In this document: positions 35,478-45,716 of the stretch, piece after piece | Layout: the number at the start of each line of letters is the position of its first letter | How positions within the stretch are numbered: the stretch's first letter is position 1 | Source: Bacteroidota bacterium | GTDB lineage: Bacteria; Bacteroidota; Ignavibacteria; Ignavibacteriales; Melioribacteraceae | DNA length: 64,000 bases | Assembly: GCA_018818065.1 (NCBI GenBank) | Contig: JAHISV010000008.1 | Span: 248,001-312,000, forward strand | Direction: 5' to 3' | Translations under genes and position numbers: made by a program | Notes under the pieces: generated by a model | The model's input: the letters and a program-made list of their open reading frames with translations, nothing else | Told to the model about the DNA's origin: nothing | Databases searched by the model: none

Positions 35478-36326
35478 TTAATAGTATCTGAACCATCTAC
35501 TGTTGACTTTACTTAAATATAGAGCCCTCTTTGGATCCCAATAAAATGGTATTGAATCTCGAATCTTAATATAGTCTCTCGCTTCATCAAAACGAAATTC
35601 CCAATAATCCGGATATTTATCGTTGTTAATATCCGTCAGGGTGCGTTTATGTACTATTCCAACGTAAGTCTCCATTAAATGGGGCTGCTTTCTTATGCCA
35701 TCCACAAAGAAATAATTATAATTTCTATGACCCGAAATAATACCGGCTTCATAGTTCAATTCGATATAAGAGATTTTCTTTGCCTTCCACGTTTTAAAAG
35801 TCATAGCATTAAACCCGCCATGAATTGGAACTTCGGCCTCCCAAACCCTTTCAAGACCGGTAATAGGGTTACAGGCAAATAATGTTAGATAGAAAAAGGC
35901 CGTTCCAAGTTTTGTACTATCCAAATTAATAAAACTACTCTCGAAACCTATTACGTTCTTCTTTTCAATGAACCTTTCGCCCGGTTTAGATTTTGCTATT
36001 ACAGCAAAAATGTAAGTAGTATCCTTTGGACCTTTGTGGTAGACCACTGCTGACCTGGGAATATTATACGTAGAAGTCCTGTCATACTCTACCAGATAGT
36101 CTCCCGAAGGATAATTGTCAAGCACATACTCCTGCAGGGCAATTGTATCACAAGCAGACCGATTACTTGCTTCTCCTTTTTCCACATCGAGGTTGTATTC
36201 TCTTATACCCTTTTCCTTGCTTTCGGAATACTGAGGTGCAAGGTAGTCACTGCTACCCACTTTTTCTTCCTCGCATGCAACAACAAGGAATAGAAACGCC
36301 ATAAATACTGTTAAAAAAATCTTCAT
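35478..36326 (-). CDS. Predicted lipoprotein, unknown function
   Basis: 282 aa. The N-terminus MKIFLTVFMAFLFLVVAC has a lipobox-like VVAC, so the mature protein would be a lipoprotein starting at Cys18, followed by EEEKVGSSD. The rest is a globular domain rich in aromatic and beta-strand segments (YNYFFVDGIRKQPHLMETY, DINNDKYPDYWEF). DINNDKYPDYW looks like a calcium-binding loop of the dockerin/EF-hand kind. No family recognised. It is located between ygfZ and the M20 peptidase and may be co-transcribed with the former (gap 16 nt). Confidence 0.7.
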   Translation of the reverse strand: MKIFLTVFMAFLFLVVACEEEKVGSSDYLAPQYSESKEKGIREYNLDVEKGEASNRSACDTIALQEYVLDNYPSGDYLVEYDRTSTYNIPRSAVVYHKGPKDTTYIFAVIAKSKPGERFIEKKNVIGFESSFINLDSTKLGTAFFYLTLFACNPITGLERVWEAEVPIHGGFNAMTFKTWKAKKISYIELNYEAGIISGHRNYNYFFVDGIRKQPHLMETYVGIVHKRTLTDINNDKYPDYWEFRFDEARDYIKIRDSIPFYWDPKRALYLSKVNSRWFRYY

Positions 36327-36375
36327 TTCATTACCATGTTCATTTACAAAATAATACTAAAATATATCCAAAGAA

Positions 36376-37740
36376 TTACTTTGCATACTCTTCAAAGAAT
36401 TTAGCTGAGCTCAGCAATCCTTTTTCAAAATTCTCTAACAAAAAGTGTTCATTCGGTGAATGAATATTATCAGTTTCCAACCCGAAACCCATAAGAACTG
36501 TTGGGGCTTTAAGCTGCTTAACAAATTCCACAATTATAGGTATAGAACCACCTTCCCTTGCAAATAAAACCTCCTTGCCATAAACAGCTTTCAACGCTCT
36601 GGCTGCTGCATCAATCGATCTGTCATTAAGGTCAACAACTATTGGGTATCCCCCATGCAAGTCTTTAACAGTCATTTTCATACTTTTGGGTGCCAGTGAT
36701 TGAACATACTTTGTAAATAACTTAGCAATTTTTTTAGGAGTCTGATCAGGTACCAGGCGCATACTAATTTTTGCGGATGCTTTGGAAGGTAAAACTGTTT
36801 TTGCTCCTTCACCTGTATAACCACCAACAATACCGTTACAATCAAGCGTTGGTCTTATCCACAAGCGTTCAATGGTAGTAAATCCTTTTTCGCCCTGTAA
36901 TTCCTTAACTTTAAATTCTTTTGCAAGTTTTTTGTCAGAAAAATTTAAAGATTTAAAATTCTCTCTTTCCTTTTTCGTGGCTTTCTTTACATCATCGTAA
37001 AAACCAGGAATAGTAATTTTACCATTTTTATCCTGCAGCTTTGCTATTATCTTTGCCAATTCGTTAATTGGGTTACCTATAGCACCGCCAAAAGCGCCTG
37101 AATGAAGATCTCTATCCGGACCAATTAACTCAAGCTCCATATATGCAAGCCCTCTTAAGCCGTAAGTAATCGTAGGAATACCGGGTTCCTGAAGGCTGGT
37201 ATCTGAGACCATAATAGAATCGCATTTCAATTTTTCTTTATTGTTCTTAAGAAAGATGCCAAGGTTTGGGCTGCCAACTTCTTCTTCACCTTCAATAATG
37301 AATTTTACATTAACCGGCAGGCTTCCAACAGTTTTAAAATATGCTTCGACCGCTTTCATATGGATAAGAGTTTGCCCCTTATCATCGCTGGCTCCTCTGG
37401 CCCAAATCTTTTTATCTTTAATTACCGGATCGAAAGGTTGGCTATGCCATAAATCCAAAGGATCTACAGGTTGAACATCGTAATGACCATAAATAAGAAC
37501 TGTTGGTTTACCAGGAGCACCCAACCATTCGCCATATACCAAAGGATGTCCCTCGGTCTGGATTACTTCGGTTTTATTCATACCCGCATTTTTAAGCTGG
37601 TTTGCTACAAACTTTGCGCAAGTTTGCATATCATTTTTATTTTGCGGTAATGAGCTGATGCTCGGAATTCTCAAATAGTCTTTTAACTCTTCAATGTAAT
37701 TATCAAAGTTTGATTTTATATATTTTGATACTTGTTCCAC
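36376..37740 (-). CDS. M20-family metallo-dipeptidase
   Basis: 454-aa zinc peptidase of the M20 family (PepV/CNDP-like dipeptidases), cytosolic, no signal peptide. The metal ligands are seen in order: LIYGHYDVQPVDPLDLW (H and D), ARGASDDKGQ (bridging Asp), IIEGEEEVGSP (catalytic Glu pair), VSDTS (Asp) and TDNIHSPNEHF (His) near the end. A lid/dimer domain occupies about residues 200-330 (GLRGLAYMELELIGPDRDLHSGAF... partly: DLHSGAFGGAIGNP). The length fits. It is a single gene, with a 165-nt gap before the divergent lptF. Confidence 0.93.
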   Translation of the reverse strand: MEQVSKYIKSNFDNYIEELKDYLRIPSISSLPQNKNDMQTCAKFVANQLKNAGMNKTEVIQTEGHPLVYGEWLGAPGKPTVLIYGHYDVQPVDPLDLWHSQPFDPVIKDKKIWARGASDDKGQTLIHMKAVEAYFKTVGSLPVNVKFIIEGEEEVGSPNLGIFLKNNKEKLKCDSIMVSDTSLQEPGIPTITYGLRGLAYMELELIGPDRDLHSGAFGGAIGNPINELAKIIAKLQDKNGKITIPGFYDDVKKATKKERENFKSLNFSDKKLAKEFKVKELQGEKGFTTIERLWIRPTLDCNGIVGGYTGEGAKTVLPSKASAKISMRLVPDQTPKKIAKLFTKYVQSLAPKSMKMTVKDLHGGYPIVVDLNDRSIDAAARALKAVYGKEVLFAREGGSIPIIVEFVKQLKAPTVLMGFGLETDNIHSPNEHFLLENFEKGLLSSAKFFEEYAK

Positions 37741-37905
37741 AGGTGGCTCCCTATATGTTTTATTCAGACAACATCTATTTTATGCAATAAATATAGTCAT
37801 GAATTATGAAAATATCATTCTTTATAAAGAGTGGGAACAATATAATATTTTAATTAGTCTGATTATTTAACTAATTTTTAGAAGCTTATTGTAATAGTTG
37901 ATCAG

Positions 37906-39270
37906 ATGATAATTCACAAATACATATTAAAGAATCATGCAGCCCCATTCGCGTTTTCAATGTTCATTTTAATTGCAGTTTTACTTTTGCAATTTTTAAT
38001 GAAATTTGCCGACCGACTAGTAGGTAAAGGATTAAGTGCCTGGGTGATAACCCAGCTTATAACCTATAACCTGGCCTGGATGGTGGTACTTGTCGTGCCT
38101 ATGGCGGTTCTTGTAGCCACGTTAATGGCATTTGGCGGAATGGCTCAGAACCATGAAATAGCGATAATGAAGGCTTCCGGTATTAGTCTTTACCGAATGA
38201 TGATTTCTCCATTACTTGCAAGTTTGGTTTTAGCTTTTTTACTAATACAATTTAACAATAATGTATACCCCAGTGCAAACCATGCCGCCAGGATTATTAT
38301 TCAGGATATTTCCAAAAAGAAACCTACGCTATCATTGGTTCCGGGTGTATTTTCTCAGGAAGTCCAGACTTACTCAATTCTTGTAAGAACTATCAATGAA
38401 AAGACAAATGACCTTTTTGATGTAACTATCTACGATAACTCGGAACCAGGAGTTACCAGAGTAGTGACGGCAGAAAAAGGGAAAGTATATTTTTCCAGCG
38501 ACCAGACAAAACTGATGATGGATTTAGAGAGAGGGGAGATTCACGAAGCACCTCAAAATGAAGTTGAAAAATACAGAAAGTTTACCTTTGATAAACACAG
38601 AATTGCGATGAATGGTGAGCAATTTTCTTTTCAGCAATCCTCGTTTAGCGGACCGCGAAGTGACCGCGAAATGGGTGCGCCCGAAATGCTTGGAATAGTT
38701 GATAGCCTCGATCTCTTCTCTCAAGAGCTAAACAAGGAATTTGAAAGCCGCGTAGCTATGAATTTTAAAATTGACACAACAAAGGTTGAGGGCAATAAAA
38801 GAACGAACTACCAAAACAAAACTTACCTTTATATGAGGGTAGAAGATAAAATCCGCTCAGTGCAAAGCTCCATGAATTCTACTTTACAAAGAATGCAAAT
38901 TAATGAAAAAGGTATTAGCAAATACTGGGTTGAAATACATAAGAAATACTCCCTGCCTGCTGCGTGTATAATTTTTATTCTGTTGGGCGCCCCTCTTGGC
39001 ACCATGACCCGGAAAGGTGGTTTTGGTATGGCTGCAGGAATCAGTTTATTTTTCTTCCTGATCTATTGGGCTTTCCTTATTGGTGGTGAAAAGCTGGCAG
39101 ACCGTGGATTGGTTTCGCCACTTTGGGGTATGTGGAGCGCAAACATACTTTTAGGTTTCTTAGGAATTATTCTTACTATGAAAGCCGCAAAAGAAAGAGT
39201 CACCTTAAGTTTCGATTTCATAAATAAGTTCCTCCCTAAACAATGGAGAAGTAATTCAAGTAATGTTTAG
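37906..39270 (+). CDS. lptF: LptF/LptG-family lipopolysaccharide export permease (first copy)
   Basis: 454-aa inner-membrane subunit of the LptBFG transporter, which lifts lipopolysaccharide from the membrane to the Lpt bridge. Six helices: about 15-36, 55-80 and 100-120 in the first half and three after residue 350. Between them is the periplasmic beta-jellyroll (residues 130-345), here somewhat longer than usual. MKASGISLYRMMISPLLAS is the coupling helix that contacts LptB. FILLGAPLGTMTRKGG near residue 365 is typical. The stop overlaps the next gene by 8 nt. LptB and the bridge are not in this window. Which of the two is LptF rather than LptG rests on gene order. Confidence 0.9.
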   Translation: MIIHKYILKNHAAPFAFSMFILIAVLLLQFLMKFADRLVGKGLSAWVITQLITYNLAWMVVLVVPMAVLVATLMAFGGMAQNHEIAIMKASGISLYRMMISPLLASLVLAFLLIQFNNNVYPSANHAARIIIQDISKKKPTLSLVPGVFSQEVQTYSILVRTINEKTNDLFDVTIYDNSEPGVTRVVTAEKGKVYFSSDQTKLMMDLERGEIHEAPQNEVEKYRKFTFDKHRIAMNGEQFSFQQSSFSGPRSDREMGAPEMLGIVDSLDLFSQELNKEFESRVAMNFKIDTTKVEGNKRTNYQNKTYLYMRVEDKIRSVQSSMNSTLQRMQINEKGISKYWVEIHKKYSLPAACIIFILLGAPLGTMTRKGGFGMAAGISLFFFLIYWAFLIGGEKLADRGLVSPLWGMWSANILLGFLGIILTMKAAKERVTLSFDFINKFLPKQWRSNSSNV

Positions 39271-40348
39271 TATTCTTGATAAATATATCGTTAAGCAATT
39301 TATTCAAACAATTCTTTTTGGCATACTGGCTTTTACTATTATCTTTGTTGTAATTGACATGATGGAAAATCTGGACGACTTTATAGATCAAAATGTCGAA
39401 GCAGGATTAATCTTTGAATATTACTTCGTTTTCATACCGGAAATCATTCGTCTCATGCTGCCAATAGCCGTTCTTCTCTCAGGTTTATTTACAGTTGGGA
39501 AAATGTCTAACCTTAGTGAATTAACAGCTATTAAATCATCTGGCGTAAGTTTTTACCGTTTTATGCTTCCATTTCTTATTACTGCTTTCATTATAAGTGT
39601 TTTTTCAATTTATTTTGGTGGATATGTCGTTCCCGGAGCCAATAAACGAAAGGTATACATTGAACAAAACCATATGAAAAAAGGCATCGAAAGAGCTGGC
39701 GGAAATATTTATTTTCAGGACAGTAAAGATAGAATTGTAACAATATCCTACTATGATATTAAAAGAGAGCAAGCTTCGCGAGTAACAATTCAGGAATTTG
39801 ATTCAACGAATCATACGAGAATGATTTCAAGAATTGACGCACAGAAAATGGTGTATGACTCGGCATCGACTGGATGGATAATTTCTAAAGGAATTAGCAG
39901 AAAATTTAATGGCTATCAGGAAAAGATGGTACAATTTGAAAGTGATACTTTAACCACCCTCAATTTTAGCCCACAGGATGTTATAAAAAAACAGACCAAG
40001 CCCGAAGAGATGAATTTAACAGAACTAAGTAATTACGCTGAAGAACAGTTAAGAACTGGAAATGATCCAACAAGAATTTTAATTGAATATCATTCAAAAT
40101 TTGCTTTTGCGTTTGCAAGCTTTATAGTAATCTTTTTCGGTCTGCCAATTTCGGCAAATAAGAGAAGAGGCGGAATTGCTATTCAATTTGGCATAAGCAT
40201 TTTGATAACATTTGTCTATCTGGTTTTCATGAAGATTAGTCAGGCATTTGGGAAAAATGGTGTTTTAGATCCAATAATTACGGCATGGCTTGCCAACGCC
40301 ATTTTTGCCTTGGCAGCCGGTATTGCCATTTTCAAGGCTAGAAAATAA
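39263..40348 (+). CDS. lptG: LptF/LptG-family lipopolysaccharide export permease (second copy)
   Basis: 361 aa, the partner of the preceding gene. Three N-terminal helices (ILFGILAFTIIFVVIDMM near 18-35, then EIIRLMLPIAVLLSGLFTVG near 60-80), coupling helix segment LTAIKSSGVSFYRFMLPFLI, a periplasmic jellyroll (about 125-265) and three C-terminal helices (FGLPISANKRRGG, FGISILITFVYLVFMK). The length is near that of LptG in other bacteria (about 360). Overlap of 8 nt indicates coupled translation. It ends 2 nt from the end of a convergent gene, so transcripts overlap. Confidence 0.92.
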   Translation: MFSILDKYIVKQFIQTILFGILAFTIIFVVIDMMENLDDFIDQNVEAGLIFEYYFVFIPEIIRLMLPIAVLLSGLFTVGKMSNLSELTAIKSSGVSFYRFMLPFLITAFIISVFSIYFGGYVVPGANKRKVYIEQNHMKKGIERAGGNIYFQDSKDRIVTISYYDIKREQASRVTIQEFDSTNHTRMISRIDAQKMVYDSASTGWIISKGISRKFNGYQEKMVQFESDTLTTLNFSPQDVIKKQTKPEEMNLTELSNYAEEQLRTGNDPTRILIEYHSKFAFAFASFIVIFFGLPISANKRRGGIAIQFGISILITFVYLVFMKISQAFGKNGVLDPIITAWLANAIFALAAGIAIFKARK

Positions 40349-40350
40349 TC

Positions 40351-41787
40351 TTAAAACCTCCACCGACTTCCTAAAGAAAGAGTAATCTTTTCAGCATCAT
40401 TAGCCTGAAGTAAGCTGGTAAAATTGAAGGCCGATATATTAAATTCAAGTAACCCTAAGTTTAATCCGAGTCCGAAGGACCAGGCAAATCCGTAAATCCC
40501 GCCAAAAGAGAAACCGGTACGGATTGGGAACATTTCATTTGGCATCCATTCAGCACCTATAGAAACTCTTGCTTTTTTTGAACTCATCGATGTGTTATTC
40601 AGTCCCTGGTTATAATCCAACGCCACTAACAGAGTACCCGGGAAATTTCCCTTTTCAAAAAACCGCTCGACATTTAATGAGGCTCCAAATCTTATAGCCG
40701 AGGGAAGTTCAGTTTCAACACTGCTAATATAACGCCCGTCACCTGTCACCTGATCAAACAAAGAATCCCTGGTAGCTTCATCAGATATGTCGTCAAAAAC
40801 AAGAGCAACATCAGAAGAATATTCGGCAACATTATTATTCCATTTAATGCTGCCTAATCCGGTAAGCGCAAATGCCAGAGTCAGTTTATCATTCACTTTT
40901 GCCGTTACACCAAAATCAAACCCAACACCAGAGCCGGCTGGCGAAGGGAAAGGAGTAAAATCATTCGCTTGATTGGTATTTGTGGTATCGAAATCGTAGT
41001 TAACGCCTAGGTCTTTCGAAAACGAAGCATAACCAAGAAGATTACCCCTTGTTATTATTTCACTATTACTTCCGGTCTCAAACAAGGTGCTAATATGGTC
41101 TGTATGTGCCATTGCAAAGCCCTGAACAAACTTCATGGAGGCACCAATGTATAAGTTCCTAAATCCTCTAAAAACATCTCTGAAGTCTCTGGCATAGGTT
41201 AAAGTGTAATCCCGCATCCAGACCATATCCAGTCGGCTGCCGCTAAAATCATAAACACTGCCAATGGTATTGCCATCAAGTGCCAGGTCAACTATTGACT
41301 CCGGGAAATCGAAAAAAGCACCCACATTTTCGTTAATGCTAAATCCAAAAGCACCAACTTCCCTGCTTATTTTAAAGACTACATTTAGAAGAGATACAGA
41401 CGCTGAACCTGAAAAAAAACCACCCCCATCAAAGAGGTTTTTTAATCTTGTTTTATCATCTTCAGTAAGGTGCCTCGAAACAGTTTCTCCCTGTTCGTTG
41501 GTAACACCACCAAAAAAATATTTAAACTCATTCAGAGAAAGAAAATCAGTACCAGCCATTACTGTCATGTTTGGTAAAGGAAGAACTGTTGCTATCTCAA
41601 TAGCACCTCTCCTTCCTAATAATATATTCGCAGGATTTTTCCCGATGGCGTAAGTACCGCTTACGTTTGATGTATATGTATTTCCCATACCCGCAGACAC
41701 CGGGTCACTAATGCTGCTTGTTCCAAATCCTTGAGAGTATATAGTTGCAGAAATCAGACCTAGCATTAAAATTATTTTTCTTAGCAT
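40351..41787 (-). CDS. DUF5723-like outer-membrane beta-barrel protein
   Basis: 478 aa. A signal peptide covers 1-18 (ILMLGLISATIYSQ). SSISDPVSAGMGNTYTSNVSGTYAIGKNPAN is the N-terminal pattern of PorV/FadL-like Bacteroidota barrels (quoted segments: GMGNTYTSNV, AIGKNPANILL). The rest alternates short strands; it ends LSLGSRWRF with the terminal aromatic of outer-membrane proteins. It is at the end of the envelope-signalling cluster, after a 548-aa envelope protein. It may be an outer-membrane transporter or a component of a secretion apparatus; the function is not known. Confidence 0.8.
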   Translation of the reverse strand: MLRKIILMLGLISATIYSQGFGTSSISDPVSAGMGNTYTSNVSGTYAIGKNPANILLGRRGAIEIATVLPLPNMTVMAGTDFLSLNEFKYFFGGVTNEQGETVSRHLTEDDKTRLKNLFDGGGFFSGSASVSLLNVVFKISREVGAFGFSINENVGAFFDFPESIVDLALDGNTIGSVYDFSGSRLDMVWMRDYTLTYARDFRDVFRGFRNLYIGASMKFVQGFAMAHTDHISTLFETGSNSEIITRGNLLGYASFSKDLGVNYDFDTTNTNQANDFTPFPSPAGSGVGFDFGVTAKVNDKLTLAFALTGLGSIKWNNNVAEYSSDVALVFDDISDEATRDSLFDQVTGDGRYISSVETELPSAIRFGASLNVERFFEKGNFPGTLLVALDYNQGLNNTSMSSKKARVSIGAEWMPNEMFPIRTGFSFGGIYGFAWSFGLGLNLGLLEFNISAFNFTSLLQANDAEKITLSLGSRWRF

Positions 41788-41805
41788 TTTTTTCCTGTAT
41801 AATTC

Positions 41806-43452
41806 TTAATCTTCCAGATCGACACGATATTTAACTGAGCCGTATATCTTATAAGTAAAGAAATCTTTTGCTCTGATACGAACATTGGAACCATATTGAG
41901 CAGATGTACTACCTGTAGAATTAACATCTACATTGAAGAGAATATACTTCGAATTAACAATGTTCTGAATTTCATCTTCTGATAACACAACAGTAATTTC
42001 ATTTACAGATGCAGATGTTGGAACGCCATTAGCGCTGACTAAAGAGGGATTTAAAGTAAAGGTATTTGTCTCGTCATTATTGCGGAGGGCAAAAAGTAAA
42101 TTATAATCAGCATCCATAAAGGTAACAGAGAGTGTCCCTCCCAGAGGAATATGATTTGTAACCAGAATAGTAAGACTGGCACCTAAAGCTTTATTAAGAT
42201 TATTCTTTTCATCATCACTAAGATCAATATCCAGAGTATCGGAATAATTAACTTGCTTAATAGCAAGATGAAGCGGTGCACTAATACTGGCAATAATTTT
42301 TAAAGAGTCCTGGTTTGAGATAACCTGATTTTCAAGAGGTGAATTTGAATTTGCATCAATATAAATTTTATTGCCCAATGTTACGTTATCAGGCAACCAA
42401 GCGAGGAAGTCATTCAAATTAGTATTAGACTTGTTAAACTCTCTCGTAAAAACTTCCCCCGCAATTAAAGAATCTCTATAGTAGCCCATTCCATTGAATT
42501 GAAGATTAAAAGTCTCACTCCCATTATTTTTATGCCCTTTTACATTCAAGGAGTCAAGCACTATTTTGATGTTGTCCATTTCGCCAAAAGTCTCAGCACG
42601 AACATTCAGTTTTATGTCATTAAAATTAACTTTGCCCTCAAAGTCTTCCAAACTTTCAGCAAAATCAGTACTAAAACTTTCTTCAGAATAGGCAATTTCA
42701 GTTCTCCTTAATTTACCAACAAGACGAGATAAAAGGATATTACTGCTGGTTATTTCAGAAATAAAATTAATGCTGAGACTACTTGAGGTGGAAACTTTTC
42801 CAATGATAAGAAAACCAGAGCTGGCCTGAGAGCTAAAATTAACCAGATCATTAACACCATTTACAGGTAATTCAGAATACATTACATCAGCAAGTTCAAT
42901 GATAACTGTATCTATGGTAAATGCCTCGACAGTACCGATAGCGGACACAACATTACCTTGAGATTTATTCCTGAATCCCGGAAGAATGAATTCATAATTA
43001 ATATCTGTAAAATTCGGGTTATTCATTAATAGTTTTATATTCCCGGAAACAAACTCTGCTGCATTTATTTCGTATTCCGGATCAGGATTATAAACAGTTG
43101 CAGCTGCCAGTTCTTGCCCTCCGGTATTTCCAATAATAGGCAGAAATGAAGAAATAGCCGGCACAGAAATTTCCAATCTGTCCTGTATTTTTGCGGTAGT
43201 CTCAATGTCTTCAACAACTATTAGATAAATGCTGTCACCAATCTCAGGGGAATCCACAATTATTAAGTTTTCATTATCATCAGCTACCAGCAATTCATGC
43301 ATATAAACTGAATCGAAAGCCAGAGGAAGATTGAAAGTAGTATCCCACGAAGGCATAACAACATCTTTGGGCAGATCAACACACTTTTGGAATAAAAGAA
43401 CGATTAATAATAAAACTAAAAATGAAATATATTTATGAGCAATTGTATACAA
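41806..43452 (-). CDS. Exported envelope protein, unknown function
   Basis: 548 aa. The hydrophobic N-terminus (YISFLVLLLIVLLFQKC) is either a signal anchor or a lipoprotein signal with Cys near residue 26, although FQKC is not a standard lipobox. The remainder is rich in beta-strand and Ser/Asn/Asp with repeating segments, such as SGFLIIGKVSTSSSLSIN and NFNDIKLNVRAETFGE, as in Ig-like outer-surface proteins. No enzyme motif is visible. It lies 18 nt upstream of the DUF5723 gene on the same strand, so a joint envelope role is likely. No name can be given. Confidence 0.72.
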   Translation of the reverse strand: MYTIAHKYISFLVLLLIVLLFQKCVDLPKDVVMPSWDTTFNLPLAFDSVYMHELLVADDNENLIIVDSPEIGDSIYLIVVEDIETTAKIQDRLEISVPAISSFLPIIGNTGGQELAAATVYNPDPEYEINAAEFVSGNIKLLMNNPNFTDINYEFILPGFRNKSQGNVVSAIGTVEAFTIDTVIIELADVMYSELPVNGVNDLVNFSSQASSGFLIIGKVSTSSSLSINFISEITSSNILLSRLVGKLRRTEIAYSEESFSTDFAESLEDFEGKVNFNDIKLNVRAETFGEMDNIKIVLDSLNVKGHKNNGSETFNLQFNGMGYYRDSLIAGEVFTREFNKSNTNLNDFLAWLPDNVTLGNKIYIDANSNSPLENQVISNQDSLKIIASISAPLHLAIKQVNYSDTLDIDLSDDEKNNLNKALGASLTILVTNHIPLGGTLSVTFMDADYNLLFALRNNDETNTFTLNPSLVSANGVPTSASVNEITVVLSEDEIQNIVNSKYILFNVDVNSTGSTSAQYGSNVRIRAKDFFTYKIYGSVKYRVDLED

Positions 43453-43468
43453 GTATACTCCTGGTATT

Positions 43469-45703
43469 TTATTTTGTTGTCATTATGAAAACGCCATCCC
43501 AATCCTGTTCGGGAGGGTTTTCCATATAGAAATTTGATCTGTCAAAATACTCTTGAGAAGGCTGATCTTCAAGAATTAAATTAAGTGATTTCTCAAATTC
43601 TGCCTTTGCAAATCCGAACTCTCTTTTTTTGTAATGCTCAAGTCCTTTCAAGTAATGCTTCAACTTGTCAAGTTTATCAATAGCTGCCGGATCATCGATA
43701 AATCCTAATAACTCATAAACTCTGGTTGGCTTTTTCTTCCCCTTAACTCTCATGTTATCAAGCTCTCTAACAAGAAATTTATTCTTAACCATTTTGTAAG
43801 TAGCTCCGCTTATCATCATTTGAGTACCATAGGCTTTATTGGCACCCTCGAGGCGTGAAGCTAAATTTACACTATCGCCCATTACTGTATAATCAAATCT
43901 GTTTTTCCCGCCTATATTACCAACAACAACGTCACCTGTGTTCACCCCAATTCTCATACCAATTGCCTGTTTACCCTGGCTTCCCCATTGTTTTTGTAAT
44001 TCAAGGAGTTTGTTATTCATTTCAATTGCAGTCTTACATGCAAGGTAAGCATGATTATCTATTGGTAAAGGAGCGCCCCAAAAGGCCATAACAGCATCAC
44101 CAAGATACTTGTCAACTGTTCCCTGGTTATTCAAAATGATTTCACTCATCTCATCAAGGAATTCATTAATGAAGGCAACCAATTCTTCCGGTTCCTTACC
44201 TTCTGAAAAGGTTGTGAAACCCGCAATATCACTAAACAAGATTGATAAATTTTTCTTTTCTCCACCAAGCTTTAACTGATCCGGATTGGCAATTAACTGA
44301 TTTACAAGTTGCCCACTCACGTAAGTTGAGAACATTCCTTTAATCATGACATTTTGTTTTCTCTCTTTTAAAAAGTGATATAGAGTATTGCCGAAATGTC
44401 CAAGAAGAACAGCCAGTGATGGAGATGCAATTGATATTATATAATTATTTTCCTCAAATATGTATATGCTAAGTTTATATATGATAAAAATAAATATCGC
44501 TGTGACCAGGATATTAATATATTCTATATAACTTGATTTGATTTTTTTATATTTTCTTAAAAGTGACGATAAAAAGAAAGCATAAATAGTAAAGAAAAAT
44601 GTTAGAGCGATTTCAAGCGAGACCGGTTGCTTAACTATATACTCATTCCTTAAAACATTTTGAATAGCGTTCGCGTGTATCTCAACACCGTACATCAGGT
44701 TATTACCCTGAACATCACCTTTGCTTACAGAAACAGCCAGGATATCTCTATCTTCCGGCATTGTTGATCCTATTAACACAATTTTGTCTTTAAACACATC
44801 AGAATACAATAGACCGAAATCAGGATCATCCCAGGCATTTAGATCCGTTTCCAAATCAATTTCAGAAACAGTCTGAAAGTCTTTATCATCAAGAACATCA
44901 ATCATTTTATAACGTGGGAATGTTCGATCAGCACCATAAAAATTTATTAACATCGAATTACTATTAAACTTTGGTATTTTTTTTTCACCAAGAACAAAGA
45001 ATTTTTCTTCATTTATAGCAGTTGTACGCTGATCCAGATTTAGATATTTATTCAAAACCGCAAATCCAAACGAGGGAACTCTCGTTTCCGTTACCGAAGA
45101 ATAAATAAATGGTCTATACCTGCGGTGCACTCCATCATTATCATTTGGAACCTGAACAATGCCAATAGAGCTATCTGCCGAGTAAAAAATGCTGCCGAAA
45201 TTTTCATCAACTTTCTTAATTACACCACCCTGGTGTACTTCTTGTTCATTAAATGAAGTATACTTATTGATCTTCGATTCTCTTTCAATATCAACCTTTC
45301 CTGCAACTACAACATTTTTATACTTCCTAATCGACTCAATTAATATGCTGTCATTCTTGGGATAATAATTATCTGGGTTAGACATTATTAAATCAAGGCC
45401 AATTGCTCTTACACCTGCTTCGTTAAGATTTTTTATTAAATGGGCAAAGACAGTTTTTGGCCATGGCCATTGGTAAGGAATTTCGTCGTATGTCTCTTGA
45501 GTGATTTCAATAATAACAACATCAGGGTCTTTTAATTCAATAGGACCTCTATCTTTAAATCTTTCATCAAGCAGTTTTAACTTTAATTGCTCCAGCGGGG
45601 CAATTGAAACGATTTGAGTAATAGTTACAACAAACAGAGATATTAATAAACATATCAATATCTCTGTCCACGTATTCTTCCAACTCTTTTTCAGATTGGG
45701 CAT
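43469..45703 (-). CDS. CHASE2-domain class III adenylate cyclase
   Basis: 744-aa membrane enzyme that makes cAMP (or cGMP). After one helix (residues 13-32) comes a CHASE2 sensor domain outside the membrane (about 40-355; KDPDVVIIEITQETYDEIPY, ILIGST-like DKIVLIGSTMPEDRD). Three helices follow near 365-450. The cyclase domain (about 485-665) has the two metal aspartates in LSILFSDIAGFTTF and YLGDAVMAFWGAP, and FDYTVMGDSVNLASRLEGAN with the transition-state Asn and Arg. All catalytic residues seem present. FecR-domain plus CHASE2-cyclase pairs are common neighbours in bacteria. Regulates unknown targets, no CRP gene here. Confidence 0.93.
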   Translation of the reverse strand: MPNLKKSWKNTWTEILICLLISLFVVTITQIVSIAPLEQLKLKLLDERFKDRGPIELKDPDVVIIEITQETYDEIPYQWPWPKTVFAHLIKNLNEAGVRAIGLDLIMSNPDNYYPKNDSILIESIRKYKNVVVAGKVDIERESKINKYTSFNEQEVHQGGVIKKVDENFGSIFYSADSSIGIVQVPNDNDGVHRRYRPFIYSSVTETRVPSFGFAVLNKYLNLDQRTTAINEEKFFVLGEKKIPKFNSNSMLINFYGADRTFPRYKMIDVLDDKDFQTVSEIDLETDLNAWDDPDFGLLYSDVFKDKIVLIGSTMPEDRDILAVSVSKGDVQGNNLMYGVEIHANAIQNVLRNEYIVKQPVSLEIALTFFFTIYAFFLSSLLRKYKKIKSSYIEYINILVTAIFIFIIYKLSIYIFEENNYIISIASPSLAVLLGHFGNTLYHFLKERKQNVMIKGMFSTYVSGQLVNQLIANPDQLKLGGEKKNLSILFSDIAGFTTFSEGKEPEELVAFINEFLDEMSEIILNNQGTVDKYLGDAVMAFWGAPLPIDNHAYLACKTAIEMNNKLLELQKQWGSQGKQAIGMRIGVNTGDVVVGNIGGKNRFDYTVMGDSVNLASRLEGANKAYGTQMMISGATYKMVKNKFLVRELDNMRVKGKKKPTRVYELLGFIDDPAAIDKLDKLKHYLKGLEHYKKREFGFAKAEFEKSLNLILEDQPSQEYFDRSNFYMENPPEQDWDGVFIMTTK

Positions 45704-45716
45704 CTATTTTTCTTTA